Source: an uncultured Acidobacteriota bacterium | GTDB lineage: Bacteria; Acidobacteriota; JAAYUB01 | Assembly (NCBI GenBank): GCA_937925645.1 | Contig: CALAMB010000486.1 | Span: forward strand, 1 to 64,000 | Length of the DNA: 64,000 bases | Direction: 5' to 3' | In this document: positions 18,309 through 26,328 of the stretch, one piece after another | Position numbering within the stretch: the first letter of the stretch is position 1 | Layout: every line of letters starts with the position of its first letter | The notes under the pieces: generated by a model | The model's input: only the letters and a program-made list of their open reading frames with translations | Told to the model about the DNA's origin: nothing | Databases searched by the model: none | Program-made: the position numbers and the translations under genes

Positions 18309-19396
18309 CCCGCGCCGCGCCGAATCCGCCGGCCGCGCCGTCCCTCTGGCTCAAGGGGCGGCCGTACGTCATCGCCGGACCCTGCAGCGCCGAAACGGAG
18401 GCGCAGGTGCTCCGCACGGCGCGCCGGCTGCGGCGGGACCGGCGGGTGGCCGCGTTCCGGGCCGGCATCTGGAAGCCCCGCACCCGGCCCGACTGCTTCG
18501 AAGGGGTGGGCGCGGCCGGGCTGCCGTGGCTCCAGCGCGTCCGCCGGGAGACGGGCCTGCCCGTGGCGGTGGAGGTGGCCCGCGCCCAGCACGTCTACGA
18601 GGCGCTGAAGCACGGCGTCGACATCCTCTGGGTGGGGGCGCGCACCACGGTCAATCCGTTCTCGGTGCAGGAGGTGGCCGAGGCGCTCCGCGGCGCCGAC
18701 GTCCCGGTGTGGGTGAAGAACCCCGTCAGCCCCGACCTGTCGCTCTGGCTTGGAGCAGTGGAACGCCTGGCGCGAGTGGGCATCCGGCGGCTGGGCGCCA
18801 TCCACCGCGGCTTCTCCACCGCCGACGCCGGCCCGTGGCGGAACGCGCCGCAGTGGGAACTGGCGCTGGCTTTTCGAAAGGAGGCGCCGGATCTGCCGCT
18901 GCTCGGCGACCCCAGCCACCTGGGCGGCCGGCGGCAATTCGTCGCCGAGATCGCCCGGCGCGCCCTGGACCTCGGCTTCGACGGGCTCATGGTCGAAGCG
19001 CACACCCGCCCCGCTGCGGCGCTCAGCGACGCCGCCCAGCAGCTCACGCCGGCGGCGCTGTCGGCGCTCCTCGACGAGCTGCCCGGCCGCCGGCGCGGCG
19101 CGGCGCGCGATGCCGCGCCCGAAGCGGGTTTGGCGGCGCTCCGCGGCGAGATCGACCGCCTCGACGAGGAGCTCATGCGGCTCCTGTCGCACCGCAACCT
19201 GGTGGCGGGCCAGATCGGCCGCTACAAGAAGGCGCACCGCATGGTGGCGTTCCAGGGCGGCCGCTGGCGGCAGGTGCTGGACGACCGGCTGGAGCAGGCC
19301 GTCCGGCTGGGCCTCGACCGGCGGCTGGTGGAGGAGATCCTGCAGCGGATCCACGACCTGTCGCTCCAGGTCCAGGCCGCGGCCATGCGGCGCTGA
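18305..19396 (+). CDS. DAHP synthase / chorismate mutase fusion
   Basis: The N-terminal domain (about residues 1-265) is a class I DAHP synthase of the beta type, joining erythrose-4-phosphate and PEP at the entry of the shikimate route: VIAGPCSAETEAQV, FRAGIWKPRTRPDCFEG, HRGFST and DPSHLGGRR. The C-terminal 90 residues are an AroQ chorismate mutase helix bundle (GLAALRGEIDRLDEELMRLL, QIGRYKKAH). This order is known from Bacteroidetes as DAHP synthase/chorismate mutase type II. The ATG at 18305 overlaps the pheA stop. Under the shared attenuator, the first shikimate step, chorismate mutase and prephenate dehydratase would all follow Phe/Tyr supply. The two domains fit a 363-residue protein. 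Confidence 0.92.
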   Translation: MTRAAPNPPAAPSLWLKGRPYVIAGPCSAETEAQVLRTARRLRRDRRVAAFRAGIWKPRTRPDCFEGVGAAGLPWLQRVRRETGLPVAVEVARAQHVYEALKHGVDILWVGARTTVNPFSVQEVAEALRGADVPVWVKNPVSPDLSLWLGAVERLARVGIRRLGAIHRGFSTADAGPWRNAPQWELALAFRKEAPDLPLLGDPSHLGGRRQFVAEIARRALDLGFDGLMVEAHTRPAAALSDAAQQLTPAALSALLDELPGRRRGAARDAAPEAGLAALRGEIDRLDEELMRLLSHRNLVAGQIGRYKKAHRMVAFQGGRWRQVLDDRLEQAVRLGLDRRLVEEILQRIHDLSLQVQAAAMRR

Positions 19397-19585
19397 GCGG
19401 CGCGCGCGGCATCCCCCCAACGACCGGTTGCGCCTCCGCGAGCCGCCGGCCGACGACCGGACCTTCCGAATGGTTCGCCGTTGACACAGCCGCGGTGAGA
19501 CCGGTGGAACCCGTGCCGGTCAGCCCGGCATCTCAACGACCATCACCGGTGAGAGAAACGGGACGACCATCGGAGCGACACAGCA

Positions 19586-20851
19586 ATGGCCCACTCAGAA
19601 TCCCAATTGACCGACGCCGTCATCGTGGGCGCAGGCCTGGCCGGCCTGGCGTGCGCCCGGGTATTGCAGGCCGCGGGTCTCACCGTCACCGTACTCGAGG
19701 CATCGGACACACCCGGCGGCCGGGTGCGCACCGACGCCGTGGACGGCTTCCGCCTGGACCGGGGCTTTCAGGTGCTGCTCACCGCCTATCCGGAAGCCCG
19801 CCGGGTGCTGGACTACGCCGCCCTCGACCTGCGGCCCTTCGAGCCGGGAGCGCTTGTGCGCGCCAACGGCCGATTTCTCCGGTTGGCCGATCCCTTCCGT
19901 CGCCCCTCGCAGGCGCTGGCCGCGGCGCTGGCGCCGGTGGGCACCATCGGCGACAAGCTGCGCGTGGCCCGGCTGAGCCGTGCCCTCAAGCGGCTGTCGT
20001 CCGATGCCCTCCTCGACGCGCCGGACGGTTCCACGGCGGCCGAACTGGATGCGCTGGGTTTTTCGCCGACCATAGTGAAACGCTTCTTCCGCCCGTTCCT
20101 CGGCGGCGTGTTCCTGGAAAACGGCCTGGTGACGTCTCGTCGGATGTTCCGGTTCGTGTTCGGCCTGTTCGCCACCGGCGACGCCGCGCTGCCGGCGGGC
20201 GGCATGGGCGCCATTCCGGCCCAGCTCGCCGCGGCGCTCACCGAAGGCTCCGTGCGGCTCGACGCCCCGGTGGCGCGCCTCGACGGCACCGCCGCGGTGC
20301 TCGCCTCCGGCGAACGGGTGGCCGGGCGGACGGTGGTGCTGGCCGTGCCCGGCGCCGACGCGGCGCGCCTGGCGGACGCACCCGTCGCCGCGCCCGCCGC
20401 CAAGGGGGTCACCTGCCTGTACTACGCCGCCGACGTCGATCCCGTGGGCGAGCCCGTGCTGGTGCTCGACGGCGACGGAGCCGGCCCGGTGAACAACCTG
20501 TGCGTCCCGAGCGCCGTCGCCCCCGGCTACGCGCCGCCGGGGGCCGCGCTCGTTTCGGCCACGGTGCTGGGCGTCCCGGCGACTGACGACGCCGCGCTCG
20601 ACGCGGCGGTCCGGAACCAGCTCCGCGGCTGGTTCGGCCCGGCCGTGGCGGGCTGGCGGCGCCTGCGGACCTACCGCATCCCCCACGCCCTGCCGGTGCG
20701 GGACGAGCTGGACCCGGCCGCCCTGCAGCGGCAGATCCGGATCCGCCCCGGCCTTTGGCGCTGCGGCGACGAGTGCGACACGCCGTCCATCAATGGCGCG
20801 CTTCGTTCCGGCCGGCTGGCCGCCGAGGCGATCCTGGCCGACCGCGGCTGA
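19586..20851 (+). CDS. FAD-dependent amine-oxidase/phytoene-desaturase-like oxidoreductase
   Basis: This 421-residue flavoprotein has an N-terminal Rossmann motif (AVIVGAGLAGLACARVL) followed by VLEASDTPGGRVRT, the GG-doublet motif of the amine oxidase/protoporphyrinogen oxidase/phytoene desaturase superfamily. The C-terminal FAD-binding segment reads LWRCGDECDTPSINGALRSG. The conserved RGFQVLLTAYPEA places it near uncharacterised NAD(P)/FAD-dependent proteins in carotenoid-like clusters, but no carotenoid genes are nearby. The substrate is unknown. The 190 bases before it contain no gene I can support. Confidence 0.82.
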   Translation: MAHSESQLTDAVIVGAGLAGLACARVLQAAGLTVTVLEASDTPGGRVRTDAVDGFRLDRGFQVLLTAYPEARRVLDYAALDLRPFEPGALVRANGRFLRLADPFRRPSQALAAALAPVGTIGDKLRVARLSRALKRLSSDALLDAPDGSTAAELDALGFSPTIVKRFFRPFLGGVFLENGLVTSRRMFRFVFGLFATGDAALPAGGMGAIPAQLAAALTEGSVRLDAPVARLDGTAAVLASGERVAGRTVVLAVPGADAARLADAPVAAPAAKGVTCLYYAADVDPVGEPVLVLDGDGAGPVNNLCVPSAVAPGYAPPGAALVSATVLGVPATDDAALDAAVRNQLRGWFGPAVAGWRRLRTYRIPHALPVRDELDPAALQRQIRIRPGLWRCGDECDTPSINGALRSGRLAAEAILADRG

Positions 20852-21073
20852 ATCGTCGCTCCCCTGGCAGAACATGCAGCGTACAACACCACCCGGACGT
20901 CTCCGCGGCCGATGCCGCGTGCCGGCCGGGCGCTTGAAAAACGGCCGGCGATGACCCATAATGAGAGTGCTTATTCACCAGGCGACACGGAGCAGATTCG
21001 CCACCGGGGATGCGGCTGCATCAGCCGTCTGACCGGCTGTTATATTCTTGATCTTTCAGATGGGGAATAGCCG

Positions 21074-21658
21074 ATGACCGCGCAGGTTCCCGATTCAATC
21101 CGGTACGACGGCCAATACTACGCCATTGCCGCCATCGAGCGCGCCTGGCCCTTTGACCCCAACGTTCTCGGCCTAACCAAAGGACGCACCATCATCGACA
21201 CCAGCTGCTGGCGGGGATACAAAGCCAGCTACGAGGTCAGGGACGGGTTTCTGTTCCTCGTCCGGCTGAAGTTATCCTACAATCCCGACAAGACCCCGCC
21301 GGCATGGAACGGCCTCGAGCCCCGCCAAACGCCTATAGACCCCAGCATGTGGGAATACCCGGACCCTCTATATCCCATCGATTATTCGGGCGGTCTGATC
21401 ATCGGTCGTGAATTCCTGCAGGAGTTTTACGTCCACATGGGCTTTCAACGGCCGCACTGTTATGAGGTGGTGCACGAGCTCGTCTTCGAGCACGGCTGGT
21501 TGCGCCAGGCCACCGACCACTCGCTGCGGATGGAATTCGCCCGCGAGCTGATTCGTTCAGGCCACGGAGAGTGGGCGGGCGTCAACCTGTCCCGTGACGA
21601 TACGGACCGTTTCATCGACGAGTCGTTTTCCATGTCGTACGACAAGAAGTGGCGGTGA
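21074..21658 (+). CDS. Hypothetical protein
   Basis: I do not recognise this 194-residue protein. It has no signal peptide or membrane segment. It is rich in Trp, Tyr and Pro (IDPSMWEYPDPLYPIDYSGG) and has a C-terminal helical part (HCYEVVHELVFEHGWLRQAT). Codon use is less GC-rich than in the neighbours, and it stands alone between longer non-coding gaps, which hints at acquisition. GGGGAA lies a few bases before the ATG. A cytosolic immunity-type or stand-alone enzyme role would be speculation. Confidence 0.72.
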   Translation: MTAQVPDSIRYDGQYYAIAAIERAWPFDPNVLGLTKGRTIIDTSCWRGYKASYEVRDGFLFLVRLKLSYNPDKTPPAWNGLEPRQTPIDPSMWEYPDPLYPIDYSGGLIIGREFLQEFYVHMGFQRPHCYEVVHELVFEHGWLRQATDHSLRMEFARELIRSGHGEWAGVNLSRDDTDRFIDESFSMSYDKKWR

Positions 21659-21950
21659 CCCGTCGCACCGTTGAATGATCCATGCAAAATAGGGAACGAC
21701 AGTCCGTAATTTCAAAGACGCGCCAGTGTTTGGCTTCCGGCGGAGCGCTCGGGGCGGTGGACATCACGCGCAGTCTCACCCCGCGATCGAACCGGGGATT
21801 TCATCAGGCGGGCGCCGGCCTGGTCCCTGACGGCCGGGTGGTTGTCGATCCCGGCACCGAGTTATATCCGCTGACCGAGCACACGGCGGCCGTATCACTT
21901 CGGGCGCCGGGCATCATAGTCAGCCGTCAAGCGGGCCATCTTCCAAATCG
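21659..21950. other. Intergenic gap, lower GC, no supported gene
   Basis: About 290 bases between two hypothetical genes. A 90-codon frame crosses it from 21682, but it has no SD, no recognisable domain and unusual composition. It may be a decayed gene remnant. I see no hairpin or promoter of note. Confidence 0.5.
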
Positions 21951-22637
21951 TTGAGGCAACCTGTGATTCATTTTCTTGAGCCAGCCACCATCGACCCCCT
22001 CACAGCGTTGTTCAGCCTGTCGCATGACCACAGCGAATTCATGCGGGTCTGGCGGTGGGCGACTGAGGTGACGGGACGACCGCCGGGCCGACTGGCCCTG
22101 CTGGAGCTGCTGCCGCTGCGCGTCAATCTGGACAAGGGAGAGGAACGGCCGGTCTGGCGGAGCGGTGCGGCCCACGCCGAGTGTCCCCTCTGCCCACTGC
22201 TCGCGGAGGTTCTGGCGCCCCTCGGCTGGGGGTCCGTCCCGATGGAACCCTTCCCGCGCCACCTCGCCTGGCGGCCGCCCGGCACGGCCGACCCGCCGGC
22301 GCTGGTCGTCAGCCGCGGCAGCGCCGTGGTCGCGGCCGGCTTGCACGGGGATGTGGGCGCCATCGCCGGCGCGTGGTCGGCCCTCGCGGTGCAGGCCGTC
22401 GACACGCCGCCCGGGGAACTGGGCCGGCTGCTGATTCCGGATGCGGCGTACGCCCCCCCCGGCTCACTCGCGGCGGCTATTCGCGCCGTCGCGGCGGCGA
22501 TCGCGGCGGCGGGCGCGGGGCGCTGGCCGTTCCTGCGTGCTCTCCATTACGCCCTCCCGGCGGGCGGATCGCCCGACGGCGAACGGCACGCCTCCCCGCT
22601 CACCCACCGGCAGGTATTGAACATCGAGATGCGTTGA
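21951..22637 (+). CDS. Hypothetical protein
   Basis: An open frame of 228 codons with the GC-rich codon use of the region. The start is doubtful: TTG at 21951 or GTG at 21963, neither with a good SD. The middle has CPLCPLLAEVLAPLG, which could be a single CxxC, and the rest is Ala/Pro-rich (LAAAIRAVAAAIAAAGAG). No family recognised. It is convergent with the small membrane protein at 22644. Composition alone could produce such a frame, so it is only moderately supported. Confidence 0.5.
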   Translation: MRQPVIHFLEPATIDPLTALFSLSHDHSEFMRVWRWATEVTGRPPGRLALLELLPLRVNLDKGEERPVWRSGAAHAECPLCPLLAEVLAPLGWGSVPMEPFPRHLAWRPPGTADPPALVVSRGSAVVAAGLHGDVGAIAGAWSALAVQAVDTPPGELGRLLIPDAAYAPPGSLAAAIRAVAAAIAAAGAGRWPFLRALHYALPAGGSPDGERHASPLTHRQVLNIEMR

Positions 22638-22643
22638 GCCGGT

Positions 22644-22892
22644 CTACCTGCGGGCGCGGATGATCAAGAGAAGACCGAGGACGAGCAGGAGCGTGGCGCC
22701 GATCCCGGGCACCGAGACCAGCGCCACGGTGAACCCCTGGAGCCAATTCAGCACGCCGATCTCGGGCATCAGCATCCCGCCGATAAACGCCAGTGAGAGG
22801 TACTCGAAGGCCATGAAGCCGAGCACGGCCGCGCCGAGGCCGATGCAGATCCACGCCAGCACGAGGCGCCCGCGATCCGGTTTCCCTGCCAT
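22644..22892 (-). CDS. Small two-helix membrane protein
   Basis: This 82-residue protein has two hydrophobic helices: one at about residues 11-40 (LVLAWICIGLGAAVLGFMAF) and one near the C-terminus (IGATLLLVLGLLLIIRARR). The connecting loop holds MPEIGVLNWLQG. No family recognised. It may be co-transcribed with the nitronate monooxygenase gene upstream on the same strand, about 90 bases away. Confidence 0.65.
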   Translation of the reverse strand: MAGKPDRGRLVLAWICIGLGAAVLGFMAFEYLSLAFIGGMLMPEIGVLNWLQGFTVALVSVPGIGATLLLVLGLLLIIRARR

Positions 22893-22980
22893 GGAACCTG
22901 CGCCTCCGTGAAATCACAGCCCCCCGCATCCCGTCATGGCGAGCCGGTGGCGGTGGCGGCGCACCCCGTGCCGCCGCCGG

Positions 22981-24459
22981 TCAGCGCGGTTCCGCCTGCG
23001 GGCCCAGCCAACCGTCCCGCAACTGCTCCAGCGCGGCGGCGGCGGCCTCGTACTGCTCCCGCACCGCGGCCACTTTCTCGTTCCACGCCCCCTCGTACTC
23101 CGCCCGCAGGGTCGCGAGCTTGTCCGGCCAGACGTTTTCGTAGTCGTCCTTCAAGCGGGCGATCCGTTCGTTCCAGGCCCGCTCGTACTCGTCCCGGATC
23201 TCGGCCAGGCGGGCCACCGCCGCTCCGTATTCGTCCTTGAGGCCTTTCCAGCGCTCCACCAGGCGGGCGTACTCTTCCCCGATGGACCGCACCGCGGCTT
23301 CGACGGCGGCCGCGTATTCCGCCATCAAGCCGTCCATGAGTTCCCGGACGGACACAATCCGGTCCACCCGGTGCGCGTTGGCGCCGGCGAAGGCGAAGCC
23401 GTCGTCCAGGCGTCCCTGCCGCGCGTTGTCCAGCGCCAGCGAGATGCAGTAGGCGGCCGCCCGGGCGTCGCAACTCTCCAGGCAGCGCCACGGACAGCGG
23501 AACGACCGGCGCGCGCCGCGGGCGACCTCGTCGAGAAAGGCGTTGCGGATCGCCCGGCCGGGCAGGCCCACCGGGCTTTTGATGATGACGATGTCCTCTT
23601 CGCGGCATCGGACGTACGCCTCCTTGAAGCGCGCGTCGGCGTCGCATTCGTGGGTGGCGACGAAGCGGGTGCCGAGCTGCACGCCTCTCGCCCCGAGCCG
23701 CAGGATCCGGTGGATGTCGGCGCCCGTGTACACGCCGCCGCCGGCGATGACCGGGATCGGCCGGCCGAACTCCGCCTCGAACGGCCGGACCTCGGCGATC
23801 ACACCGGGGACGATCCGCTCCAGGGCGTACGCCGGATCATCGATCTGCTCCGGTTTGAAGCCCAGGTGGCCGCCGGCCAGCGGGCCCTCCACCACCACCG
23901 CGTCGGGCACGTCGTTGTACGCCTTGCGCCAGGCGGTGAAGATCAGCCGGGCCGCCCGGCCGGAGCTCACGATGGGGGCGACCTTGACGTTGGCCGTCCG
24001 CAGCGCCGCCACCGGGATGCCCCGCAGCGGCAGGCCGGCGCCGAGGAAGACGATGTCCGCCCGCTCCTCCACCACCACCTGCAGCAGCTCGTGGAAGTCG
24101 TTCACCGCCACCATCAGGTTCACCCCGATCACCCCGCGGGTGCGCGCGCGGGCCCGGCGGATCTCGCTCCGGAGCGCCCGCTGGTCGGCGGCGCGGCCGT
24201 CGGCGTAATAGTCGGGCTCGATCATGCCGATGGCGTTGGCGGCGATCACGCCGACGCCGCCGGCCTCAGCCACGGCGGCGGCGAGCCCGGCGAGCGAGAT
24301 GCCGACGCCCATGCCGCCCTGCACGACGGGAACCGCGGCCCGCAGGTCGCCGATGACCAGCGGGGGCAGGTCCTTTTTCGGCGCGATCCACTCGGGCAGT
24401 TCCAGGCGGGGCAACTGCAGCTTCGGTAACTGGAATTTCGGAAAATTGTTGAAGTTCAA
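22981..24459 (-). CDS. Nitronate monooxygenase-like protein with repetitive C-terminal tail
   Basis: Residues about 40-390 form an FMN-binding TIM barrel of the nitronate monooxygenase (2-nitropropane dioxygenase) family: VVQGGMGVGISLAGLAAAV, VEGPLAGGHLGF, PVIAGGGVYTGADIHRIL and GARGVQLGTRFVATHEC. Members oxidise nitronates or act as flavin-linked oxidoreductases. The last 90 residues are highly charged and repeat a roughly 18-residue unit with EY...W spacing (RDEYERAWNER, KDDYENVWPDK, RAEYEGAWNEK), predicted as a long helix. Start: TTG at 24459, with AAGGAA seven bases upstream; the frame stays open further upstream without homology. The family length is near 350, so the tail is an addition. 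Confidence 0.82.
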   Translation of the reverse strand: MNFNNFPKFQLPKLQLPRLELPEWIAPKKDLPPLVIGDLRAAVPVVQGGMGVGISLAGLAAAVAEAGGVGVIAANAIGMIEPDYYADGRAADQRALRSEIRRARARTRGVIGVNLMVAVNDFHELLQVVVEERADIVFLGAGLPLRGIPVAALRTANVKVAPIVSSGRAARLIFTAWRKAYNDVPDAVVVEGPLAGGHLGFKPEQIDDPAYALERIVPGVIAEVRPFEAEFGRPIPVIAGGGVYTGADIHRILRLGARGVQLGTRFVATHECDADARFKEAYVRCREEDIVIIKSPVGLPGRAIRNAFLDEVARGARRSFRCPWRCLESCDARAAAYCISLALDNARQGRLDDGFAFAGANAHRVDRIVSVRELMDGLMAEYAAAVEAAVRSIGEEYARLVERWKGLKDEYGAAVARLAEIRDEYERAWNERIARLKDDYENVWPDKLATLRAEYEGAWNEKVAAVREQYEAAAAALEQLRDGWLGPQAEPR

Positions 24460-24625
24460 TGAGATTTCCTTGCCTGTGATCACAACAGTCTGCTTGTATT
24501 GTACTCCAGTCCGGGTGATAAAAGGCCAAAATGATGCCTGTTCCACTAATTGTGGTTGATCTGCGGCCGGATCGCCGCCGCCACCGGCCGGGGACGGACG
24601 TATAATATCAGCCGAGGGAACGGCC

Positions 24626-25282
24626 ATGCGTGAAGCGGACAGCGACCGGCGGTACCGCGTCGGCGAAGAGATCGCCAACAGCATCATCCACGGCGCGGGC
24701 GCCCTGGCCGCCGTCGCGGGGCTGGTGGTCCTGGTCGCCGCGGCCGCCGCCACCGGCGATGGGTGGCGCATCGTCAGCGCCGCCATCTACGGCGCCACGC
24801 TGGTCCTGCTGTACACCGCCTCCACCCTGTACCACGCCATCGCCCACCCGCGCGCCCGGCGAGTGCTCCGCTTCATCGACCACGTGGCGATCTTCCTGCT
24901 CATCGCCGGCACCTACACGCCCTTCACCCTGGTGAGCCTGCGCGGGCCGTGGGGCTGGTCGCTGTTCGGGGTGATCTGGGGACTGGCGCTGGCGGGGATC
25001 GCCGCCCAGTCCCGCCTGCTGCACCGCTGGACCGCCCTGTCGCTGGTCCTCTACGTCGCCATGGGCTGGGCGGCGGTGGTGGCCGCGCGGCCGCTGCTCG
25101 ACGCGGTGGCCCCGGGTGGCCTGCTGCTGTTGCTGCTCGGCGGGATTGCCTATACCGCGGGCATCGGGTTCTACTTGTGGCGCCGCCTGCCCTACCACCA
25201 CGCCGTCTGGCACGGCTTCGTGCTGGCCGGCAGCGCGTGCCATTATTTTGCCATCCTGGGTTTCGTCATTCCGCCCGCCTAG
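24626..25282 (+). CDS. Hemolysin III / YqfA-type (PAQR) membrane protein
   Basis: This 218-residue protein has seven predicted membrane helices and the Hly-III signatures: N-terminal GEEIANSIIHGAGALAA, STLYHAIAHPRARRVLR, FIDHVAIFLLIAGTYTPF and C-terminal YHHAVWHGFVLAGSACHY. The conserved Ser, His and Asp residues form the likely zinc site of the PAQR/CREST superfamily. The bacterial function is unclear (membrane energetics or lipid homeostasis has been proposed). A TATAAT at 24601-24606 lies 19 bases before the ATG, without an obvious -35 element. Confidence 0.92.
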   Translation: MREADSDRRYRVGEEIANSIIHGAGALAAVAGLVVLVAAAAATGDGWRIVSAAIYGATLVLLYTASTLYHAIAHPRARRVLRFIDHVAIFLLIAGTYTPFTLVSLRGPWGWSLFGVIWGLALAGIAAQSRLLHRWTALSLVLYVAMGWAAVVAARPLLDAVAPGGLLLLLLGGIAYTAGIGFYLWRRLPYHHAVWHGFVLAGSACHYFAILGFVIPPA

Positions 25283-25299
25283 CCGCGTCGCCCCGGCCG

Positions 25300-25308
25300 T
25301 GCTATAAT
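25300..25308 (+). promoter_or_regulatory. Extended -10 promoter for small membrane-protein operon
   Basis: TGC followed by a perfect TATAAT (25303-25308) forms an extended -10 element. No good -35 is seen. The first gene of the operon starts at 25367. Confidence 0.6.
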
Positions 25309-25366
25309 TCCGTTCAAAATCCGATCCGTTCGCCTGTTCGTGAAACCCGCATCCCGGGAGGGCGCC

Positions 25367-25534
25367 ATGACGGACGTGGCCGCGGTTGAGCAGAAGCTCA
25401 AACTGGAATACGGTTTCCAGGCCGGCGCCGGTGCCAGCCGACCCAACGCCACGACCGGTCCCGACGAATCGGGATCCGCAGCCGTCTCCGCCGAACCCCG
25501 GCTGATCCACCCGTCGACTGGAGGACATCGATGA
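25367..25534 (+). CDS. Small hypothetical protein, first gene of a three-gene operon
   Basis: A 55-codon frame begins MTDVAAVEQKLKLEYGFQAG behind GGGAGG. Its TGA overlaps the next ATG (ATGA at 25531). The promoter-SD-coupling arrangement supports translation, but the polar, Ala/Pro-rich sequence has no recognised domain. It may act mainly as a translational leader for the membrane protein that follows. Confidence 0.5.
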   Translation: MTDVAAVEQKLKLEYGFQAGAGASRPNATTGPDESGSAAVSAEPRLIHPSTGGHR

Positions 25535-25899
25535 ATCACGACGCCGTCCAGATCCTGTTTCAGGTGTCCAACGCGTTCCTCAGCGTGATCGACCTCATCC
25601 TGCTCGCCGTCGCCGTGGTGGTGGCCGCCATCTGCACCAGGCGCCGCCAGAACCCGGCGGCGGCCTGGGTGCTCGCCGCCGCCTGCACCGGGCTGTTCGC
25701 CATCGGCCTGACGCGCTGGGTCGTGGAATTCAGCGCGACGGCACTCGTCGGCCGGCTGAGCCCCACCGGCTTTCAATGGGTGGAGCTCGCCCTGGCCTCG
25801 GCGGAGATTCTGTTAACCGTGCTGTTCGCCGCCGGGCTCTTCATGTTCCGCCCGGCCGGACCGCCAGTCGCGCCGGCCGGGGAGGTGCGCCATGGATAG
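25531..25899 (+). CDS. Hypothetical three-helix membrane protein
   Basis: This 122-residue protein has three hydrophobic helices: residues 16-36 (LSVIDLILLAVAVVVAAI), 45-65 and 85-105. A cytoplasmic CTRRRQNP follows helix 1. GGAGG lies seven bases before the ATG. It overlaps the next gene by eight bases. Together with that gene it looks like a pair of small interacting membrane proteins. Function unknown. Confidence 0.72.
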   Translation: MNHDAVQILFQVSNAFLSVIDLILLAVAVVVAAICTRRRQNPAAAWVLAAACTGLFAIGLTRWVVEFSATALVGRLSPTGFQWVELALASAEILLTVLFAAGLFMFRPAGPPVAPAGEVRHG

Positions 25900-26212
25900 C
25901 CTGTCGCTGGGCTGGCTCTGGATGGCCGTGAGCTTCCTCTGGATCGTCGTGTACGCCGCGGCGGCCGCCGCGGCGTTCTGGCGCTTCCGCACGACGCTCC
26001 CGGGCAGCCTCATCGGGGGGGCCTTCACGCTGCTGGCGGTGAAGGTGGTGGCGATGCAGCTCCTGCAGCGTTTCGCCTTCGCCGAACGGCCGTTCAACGA
26101 TCCCGCCCGCCTGATGACGTACACCGCCAACTGGCTGCTCGCCGCGGCGCTGCTGCTGGCGGTGGCGGTGGGCGTGGCGCTGATCCCGCGCACGCTGAAC
26201 CGGCGCGGCTGA
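25892..26212 (+). CDS. Hypothetical small membrane protein
   Basis: This 106-residue protein has an N-terminal helix (WLWMAVSFLWIVVYAAAAAA), a second weaker helix near residues 38-56, and a third near 78-98 (NWLLAAALLLAVAVGVALIP). It overlaps the upstream membrane-protein gene by eight bases, so the two are co-translated. No family recognised. Confidence 0.72.
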   Translation: MDSLSLGWLWMAVSFLWIVVYAAAAAAAFWRFRTTLPGSLIGGAFTLLAVKVVAMQLLQRFAFAERPFNDPARLMTYTANWLLAAALLLAVAVGVALIPRTLNRRG

Positions 26213-26256
26213 TCCGACGCGACCTAGTCGGAACCGAACCCTTCCGCATAAAAACA

Positions 26257-26290
26257 ACCGGGACCCGAAGTTAAAACTTCGGGTCCCGGT
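26257..26290 (-). terminator. Strong hairpin terminator for the S46 peptidase gene
   Basis: A perfect 15-bp stem (ACCGGGACCCGAAGT/ACTTCGGGTCCCGGT) has a TAAA loop. In the minus direction it is followed by TTGTTTTT, so it terminates the S46 gene ending at 26329. It would be weaker for the plus-strand operon. Confidence 0.82.
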
Positions 26291-26328
26291 CAACTGATTT
26301 CACTACCGGTGGTCGACCGGCGCGCGGG

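Noticed and set aside
21682-21954. A 90-codon frame as a gene
   Set aside because: No SD, no domain, odd composition and adjacent to another uncertain frame.
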